From contig JAJQHD010000057.1 in the NCBI GenBank assembly GCA_021199855.1, positions 124,001 through 188,000 of the forward strand: a DNA stretch of 64,000 bases. Reading direction: 5' to 3'. The notes under the pieces were generated by a model that saw nothing but the letters and a program-made list of their open reading frames with translations, was not told the origin of the DNA and searched no databases. A program made the position numbers and the translations under genes. The stretch is from Oscillospiraceae bacterium (lineage in GTDB: Bacteria > Bacillota > Clostridia > Oscillospirales > Ruminococcaceae). Positions 60,191 to 64,000 of the stretch are shown in pieces. Every line of letters starts with the position of its first letter. Positions within the stretch are counted from its first letter, which is position 1.

Positions 60191-61069
60191 TCAGTCTCCA
60201 CTGGGCTCCTCGTCCGTGACCGTCTTGGCACTCTTTGCTGGATTCATGAACGACTCGCGGTACTGAGTAGGCGGCATACCCTCAAGCTCCTTGAACCATC
60301 TGTTGAAGCTCCTGACACTCGAGAACCCGCATTCATACGCAATCTCAGACATCGGCTTCAGAGTGCTTATAAGCATCGTTTTTGCCATGGCGATTCTCTT
60401 GGTGCCTATGTAGTGGTTGAGAGTCATGTTGAAGTTCTTCGAGAAGACGCTGGAAACGTAGCAGGGGACAATGTTCAGGGCACTTGCAATGCTCTTCAGC
60501 GACAGGTCGGATGTGATGTTGTCATCGACGTAGGCTAGTAGTTTTCTGCAGACCTGGTAGCTTGAAAGCCTTTCTTCTCTCTCCTCGAACTCTCCTCCGG
60601 AGTATGCCGGCATCATGCCGGAAAGAAGAACCGACAGAAGTCCCTTTACAACTGTTTTTCCGACGTTGTATTCATGCGAAAACTCGATAAGAAATGGAAT
60701 CTGTGCCTGTGCAAACTTTGGGCATCTGTCCTTGTCAAGGACAACAAACGGTGTTTTGGTACTCTCAAAGAACGACATGAAGTCGAGTAAGAAATCCGTT
60801 CCAAAAATAAATGTGCTGATTGAGCCGGGAATGGTATACTGTAACGAATGAATTGTATGCGGGCATATAAGAACTCCACCGCCTGCTCCGATAGTGAGCT
60901 CACGACCGTCAATCATGAATCTAACCTCGCCGCTCTCGACTAAAACAAGCTCAACCTGGCTGTGCAGATGCCCGTTGGAAACGACATTTTTGGTTACATA
61001 GGAGACAATTCCGTACTTCGCAACCTGTTCGTTCCATTCCTCATACTTAAAATCTGCTGTGTCTTTCAT
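60191..61069 (-). CDS. AraC family transcriptional regulator, next to uxaC
   Basis: 292 residues. Cupin sensor (about 20-110: KNVVSNGHLHSQVELVLVESGEVRFMIDGRELTIGAGGGVLICPHTIHSLQY) and C-terminal double helix-turn-helix (about 175-275: DLSLKSIASALNIVPCYVSSVFSKNFNMTLNHYIGTKRIAMAKTML, MSEIAYECGFSSVRSFNRWFKELEGMPPTQYRESF). ATG at 61069 has AAAGGAGG upstream. It lies after uxaC on the same strand with its own promoter, so it may control uronate use. Confidence 0.87.
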   Translation of the reverse strand: MKDTADFKYEEWNEQVAKYGIVSYVTKNVVSNGHLHSQVELVLVESGEVRFMIDGRELTIGAGGGVLICPHTIHSLQYTIPGSISTFIFGTDFLLDFMSFFESTKTPFVVLDKDRCPKFAQAQIPFLIEFSHEYNVGKTVVKGLLSVLLSGMMPAYSGGEFEEREERLSSYQVCRKLLAYVDDNITSDLSLKSIASALNIVPCYVSSVFSKNFNMTLNHYIGTKRIAMAKTMLISTLKPMSEIAYECGFSSVRSFNRWFKELEGMPPTQYRESFMNPAKSAKTVTDEEPSGD

Positions 61070-61104
61070 AATGTAATAGTTCCTCCTTTCGGAATCAGAT
61101 TGCA

Positions 61105-61133
61105 ATTATAGCACAATAAAGCGACACTTTCAA
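61105..61133 (-). promoter_or_regulatory. Promoter of the AraC gene at 61 kb
   Basis: Minus-strand TTGAAA (61128-61133), 17-base spacer, TATAAT (61105-61110). Confidence 0.82.
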
Positions 61134-61151
61134 GTGCAAAATGTGCTAAAG

Positions 61152-62570
61152 TCACATCATTCCAAAGTATTTGGCGGCATTCAGATAGCTGATGCCTTCT
61201 ATAATGTCCTTAAGTGCGCCTTCGTCATCTGGATACTCTCCGCTTTCAACCCAGTCTCCGACAATGTCGCAGAGAATTCTTCTGAAGTATTCGTGCCTTG
61301 TGTACGAAAGGAAGCTTCTCGAATCGGTGAGCATACCGACAAAGTTTCCAAGAAGTGACAGACTTGCCAGCGAGCGCATATGCGCTTCCATTCCAACCTT
61401 TGAATCCTGGAACCACCATGCCGCACCGTGCTGAATCTTGCCCATGGCTTCAGTTCCCTGGAAACTTCCAATGATGGTGTCAATCATGGCGTTGTCACCC
61501 GGGTTGAGGGAATAAACAATGGTCTTCGGAAGCTTGTTGTTAAAGTCAAGAGCATTGAGAAACCCTGCAAGCTCTTTTGAATTGTCTTTGGTTAAGATGC
61601 AGTCAAATCCGGTGTCTGCGCCGATAGAGTTGAAAAGGCGGGTATTCGCACTCCTCTGAACTCCGAAGTGAAGCTGCATAACGATGCCCTTTTCAGCGTA
61701 TTGCTCGCCAAGGTAAAGCAAAATCGTGGTCTTGTACTTGTCCGCTTCCTCCATAGTCGCTTTTCCGCCGTTCATGACTTTTTGGAAAATCGCTTCGACT
61801 TCTTCTTCCGAAGCAGGTGAGTAAACCATATAGTCAATTCCGTGATCTGTCGCGAGGCAACCGTGCGCGATAAAGTGGTCAAGTCTTAATCCTAAAGCCT
61901 TCTTGACATCTTCGGCAGTATTGATTTCAACTCCCGATGCTTCAGCAAGAGCATGGATATATTCGCAGAACCCGGCTTTCTCGATGTTGACAGCTTTATC
62001 GGGGCGGAATGATGGGCAGACCCACGTCTCAAAGCTCTTGTCGGCGGCAATCTTCTCGTGCCACTCAAGGCTGTCGATAGGATCGTCGGTTGTACCAATC
62101 ATTCTGACATTCGAGCGAGAGATGATTCCTCTTGCACTCATTTCTGGGTCTTTAAGCTTCTCGTTGCATAGCTTGTAGACCTCGGGAGCGGTTTCAGCAT
62201 TGAGAATACCGTCATAGCCGAAATATCTCTTGAGCTCAAGATGAGTCCAGTGATACATCGGGTTCCCAATAGCTTTTGGAAGTGCTTCGGCAAATCTTAA
62301 GAACTTTGTGTAGTCGTCTGCGTCGCCGGTAATCTCGCTTTCAGGTGTCCCGTTAGAACGGATCATACGCCATTTGTAGTGGTCTCCTCCGAGCCATATT
62401 TCGGTTATGCTGTCAAAATGCTTGTCCTCGTAAATCTCTTTCGGACTGATGTGGCAGTGGTAGTCGATGATGGGCATATTTTCAGCATAGCTGTGATAAA
62501 GGTGCTTCGCGGTCTCTGAGTGAAGCATGAAATCTTCGTTGATAAATGTGTTCGCAAGTAAAGTAGACAT
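61152..62570 (-). CDS. uxaC: Glucuronate isomerase UxaC
   Basis: UxaC turns D-glucuronate into D-fructuronate and D-galacturonate into D-tagaturonate in pectin and glucuronoxylan use. 472 residues, as usual. The metal-binding start IIDYHCHISPKEIYED (HxH) and later blocks SNVRMIGTTDDPIDSLEWH, WVCPSFRPDKAVNIEKAGF, LHFGVQRSANTRLFNSIGADTGFD, and MLTDSRSFLSYTRHEYFRRILC are all typical. Ribosome site GGAGG. No other uronate gene lies in the window. Confidence 0.96.
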   Translation of the reverse strand: MSTLLANTFINEDFMLHSETAKHLYHSYAENMPIIDYHCHISPKEIYEDKHFDSITEIWLGGDHYKWRMIRSNGTPESEITGDADDYTKFLRFAEALPKAIGNPMYHWTHLELKRYFGYDGILNAETAPEVYKLCNEKLKDPEMSARGIISRSNVRMIGTTDDPIDSLEWHEKIAADKSFETWVCPSFRPDKAVNIEKAGFCEYIHALAEASGVEINTAEDVKKALGLRLDHFIAHGCLATDHGIDYMVYSPASEEEVEAIFQKVMNGGKATMEEADKYKTTILLYLGEQYAEKGIVMQLHFGVQRSANTRLFNSIGADTGFDCILTKDNSKELAGFLNALDFNNKLPKTIVYSLNPGDNAMIDTIIGSFQGTEAMGKIQHGAAWWFQDSKVGMEAHMRSLASLSLLGNFVGMLTDSRSFLSYTRHEYFRRILCDIVGDWVESGEYPDDEGALKDIIEGISYLNAAKYFGMM

Positions 62571-62604
62571 GAATGCTGCCTCCGTATCAATTTGTGTTGA
62601 GATT

Positions 62605-62633
62605 ATTATACATCAACATTTCCGGTCTTTCAA
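62605..62633 (-). promoter_or_regulatory. Promoter of uxaC
   Basis: Minus-strand TTGAAA (62628-62633), 17-base spacer, TATAAT (62605-62610). Confidence 0.82.
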
Positions 62634-62653
62634 TAGTCGAAAAGAAAAAATAG

Positions 62654-62682
62654 TAGACAAAAAGCTGTAAATGCTTTATAAT
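62654..62682 (+). promoter_or_regulatory. Promoter of radC
   Basis: TAGACA (62654-62659), 17-base spacer, TATAAT (62677-62682); back to back with the uxaC promoter. Confidence 0.72.
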
Positions 62683-62712
62683 AAAAGGTATCAATAAGCA
62701 GGGGGATTCAAA

Positions 62713-63417
62713 ATGGCAGAAAATATTCATGCAGGTCATCGTCAGCGTCTAAAGGACATCTTCGCATCAGACGGGATAACCGCTCTCACAGATTCAAGAG
62801 CTCTGGAAATGCTACTGTTCTATGTGATTCCACGCTCAGACACCTATCCGCTTGCATGTCGGCTTGTAGACACATTTGGAAGCCTTCGCTCAGTTCTGAC
62901 GGCATCTCCTGAAGAGTTGAAGACGGTAAACGGCTTCGGCGACAGCGCAGTTCTGTTTTTAGATTTTGTCCATCAGCTCTATGAACGCCTTTCGGAGGAC
63001 GAATTGCGCCAGTATCAGACTCCCGAAGAGATGAGATACAATTCCCCCGATGACCTTTGCAGGTATTTTGTGGACAAGCTTTCCCGCTGTCCTATTGAGC
63101 AGGCATGGCTCGTCTGCTTTGATGACGACATGTACTTCAGGCACGCCTATCTTCTGGGAGAAGGAAACGCGACAACAGTCGTGTTCACTCCTGACAATGT
63201 CATCAAATTCGTCAGAGACTCTGGGTGCAGAATCTGTGCTATAGGGCATAATCACCCGATTGAGGGACCCGACCCGTCAGAAAACGACCGCCGTTCAACA
63301 ATGAAGCTCAAGGCTCTCCTCAGGGAAGAGGGTATAAATCTTATGGAACACGTAATCGTGGGTCAGGGAAAAACAAGGTGCATAGTTTCCGAGGAAATAG
63401 AGCATATGCTTCGCTGA
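62713..63417 (+). CDS. radC: RadC family JAB-domain protein
   Basis: 234 residues. N-terminal helix-hairpin-helix region (about 10-80: RALEMLLFYVIPRSDTYPLACRLVDTFGSLRSVLTASPEELKTVNGFG) and a JAB/MPN metal-binding domain (about 110-230) with GHNHPIEGPDPSENDRRS, the HxH-D motif. RadC family proteins are linked to recombination, but the precise biochemical role is unsettled. Ribosome site AGGGGGA. Single gene. Confidence 0.92.
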   Translation: MAENIHAGHRQRLKDIFASDGITALTDSRALEMLLFYVIPRSDTYPLACRLVDTFGSLRSVLTASPEELKTVNGFGDSAVLFLDFVHQLYERLSEDELRQYQTPEEMRYNSPDDLCRYFVDKLSRCPIEQAWLVCFDDDMYFRHAYLLGEGNATTVVFTPDNVIKFVRDSGCRICAIGHNHPIEGPDPSENDRRSTMKLKALLREEGINLMEHVIVGQGKTRCIVSEEIEHMLR

Positions 63418-63476
63418 GAGAGTACTGAGTGGTTTTTAAGACCTTGAAAAAAATTTCCCGAATTGCAAAATTGGTA

Positions 63477-63523
63477 TTGACAATCTGATACGATTGATGT
63501 AGAATATAAGTGTAGCTACACTA
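63477..63523 (+). promoter_or_regulatory. Promoter with 14-base palindrome before the BlaI-type gene
   Basis: TTGACA (63477-63482), 17-base spacer, TAGAAT (63500-63505). A perfect palindrome AGTGTAGCTACACT lies at 63509-63522, just after the -10 box, a probable self-operator for the BlaI-type repressor. Confidence 0.78.
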
Positions 63524-63556
63524 TAAATTTAGAATTATTATCAGGAGGAAATCACA

Positions 63557-63913
63557 ATGGTAAGATTCACAGACGCAGAACTCAAGGTTATGAACGTAAT
63601 ATGGCATGATGGTGACTGTCCTGCAACCCACATTGCCGATGTTATGGCTGAAACAACCGGCTGGCACATCAACACCACCTATACAATCATCCACAAGTGC
63701 ATTGAAAAGGGTGCTATTGAGAGAAGAAATCCGAAGTTCATCTGCCACGCAAAGGTTACTCAGGAAGAAGCTCAGGCTGACATGACCGAGGACTTTGTCA
63801 ACAAGCTTTATGATGGCTCCCGTAACAATCTGTTTGCCGCACTTCTTAGCAAGGATTCCCTCAGTGACGAGCAGATAGCAAAGCTCCGTGAAATCGTCTC
63901 GGAGATGGAGTAA
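63557..63913 (+). CDS. BlaI/MecI/CopY family repressor
   Basis: 118 residues. Winged helix: FTDAELKVMNVIWHDGDCPATHIADVMAETTGWHINTTYTIIHKCIEKGAIERRNPKFICHAKVTQEEAQ, then the dimer helices (EDFVNKLYDGSRNNLFAALLSKDSLSDEQIAKLREI). The family blocks genes until a partner BlaR1-type protease cuts it. Ribosome site AGGAGG. The next gene, 2 bases on, is the BlaR1-type partner. Confidence 0.9.
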   Translation: MVRFTDAELKVMNVIWHDGDCPATHIADVMAETTGWHINTTYTIIHKCIEKGAIERRNPKFICHAKVTQEEAQADMTEDFVNKLYDGSRNNLFAALLSKDSLSDEQIAKLREIVSEME

Positions 63914-63915
63914 TA

Positions 63916-64000
63916 ATGACCCTCATAGAAATGACCCTGTCGGGAGGAATCCTGATTCTTCTAGTCCTCCTGATAAGGGCAATTTTCCTGAATCGTCTAC
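63916..64000 (+). CDS. BlaR1/M56-type membrane sensor protease (5' end only)
   Basis: The first 28 codons, MTLIEMTLSGGILILLVLL continuing with IRAIFLNRL, before the window ends. The start is a membrane helix followed by a basic residue pair, as in M56 peptidases that partner BlaI-type repressors. GGAGATGGAG precedes the ATG. The peptidase motif HExxH and any penicillin-binding domain are outside the window. Confidence 0.72.
   Translation, partial: MTLIEMTLSGGILILLVLLIRAIFLNRL

Overview
The window reads like a chromosome segment of an anaerobic, Gram-positive, gut-type Clostridia bacterium, probably in or near the Oscillospiraceae/Ruminococcaceae. The support is: short histidine-operon HisG with HisZ, a [FeFe]-hydrogenase, sigma-A promoters of the TTGACA-17-TATAAT type, many AGGAGG ribosome sites, frequent TTG starts, secreted proteins ending in an NPTTG-hydrophobic-KR tail, and genes for plant polysaccharide and uronate use. 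The species cannot be named from the sequence alone. No rRNA, CRISPR array, complete insertion sequence or prophage is visible.

Layout. 1-7.1 kb: a leftward histidine operon (yerC-like regulator, hisZ-G-D-C-B-H-A-F) whose end runs off the left edge. 7.3-11.4 kb: zinc-ribbon membrane protein, pyruvate kinase and a fucose/arabinose-isomerase-like protein. 11.5-15.4 kb: lipoprotein, tRNA-Leu and tRNA-Gly, a tRNA-Gly remnant beside a dispersed repeat, and a sigma/anti-sigma-like pair. 15.5-20.5 kb: leftward five-gene set (Lrp regulator, aminotransferase, ispE, radical SAM enzyme, ABC exporter). 20.6-26.3 kb: rightward transporter operon of two zinc-ribbon ABC exporters around a DUF1854 protein, preceded by a small leader ORF and a terminator that look like an attenuator. 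26.3-27.2 kb: a TrmH/SpoU methyltransferase broken by an in-frame TGA. 27.2-41.4 kb: carbohydrate and surface functions (cytoplasmic GH9, PadR/DUF4097 stress cassette, HlyD-like lipoprotein, thymidine kinase, wall-anchored GH53 galactanase, GH31, SDR oxidoreductase, wall-anchored GLUG protein). 41.8-46.7 kb: Gld-like ABC operon ending in DUF4340. 46.7-49.6 kb: Crp/Fnr-controlled uptake ABC operon.

49.8-53.2 kb is the most unusual part: an Rpn-type nuclease, tiny ORFs, a HigBA-type toxin-antitoxin pair, then a 39-residue RiPP-like peptide with a lasso-type YxxP leader motif and a C-terminal serine, an HPr-kinase-like enzyme and a small basic SANT-like protein. The peptide has a consensus promoter and a ~190-nt leader built of alternating CCTCC and GGAGG segments that could switch between termination, ribosome-site masking and expression. 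No lasso cyclase, protease or PqqD gene lies nearby, so the peptide-kinase pair may be a stand-alone modification system.

53.3-64 kb: a NuoF-tail/GltD-like flavoprotein joined to a [FeFe]-hydrogenase, two AraC regulators, an ABC-F ATPase, glucuronate isomerase, RadC, and a BlaI/BlaR1-type pair cut by the right edge. Two repeat families (one with a GGCTCCCC hairpin and a CTGAGAGGTG tail, one with 14-bp terminal inverted repeats GTAGGGGCGGATAT) recur between genes throughout the window.
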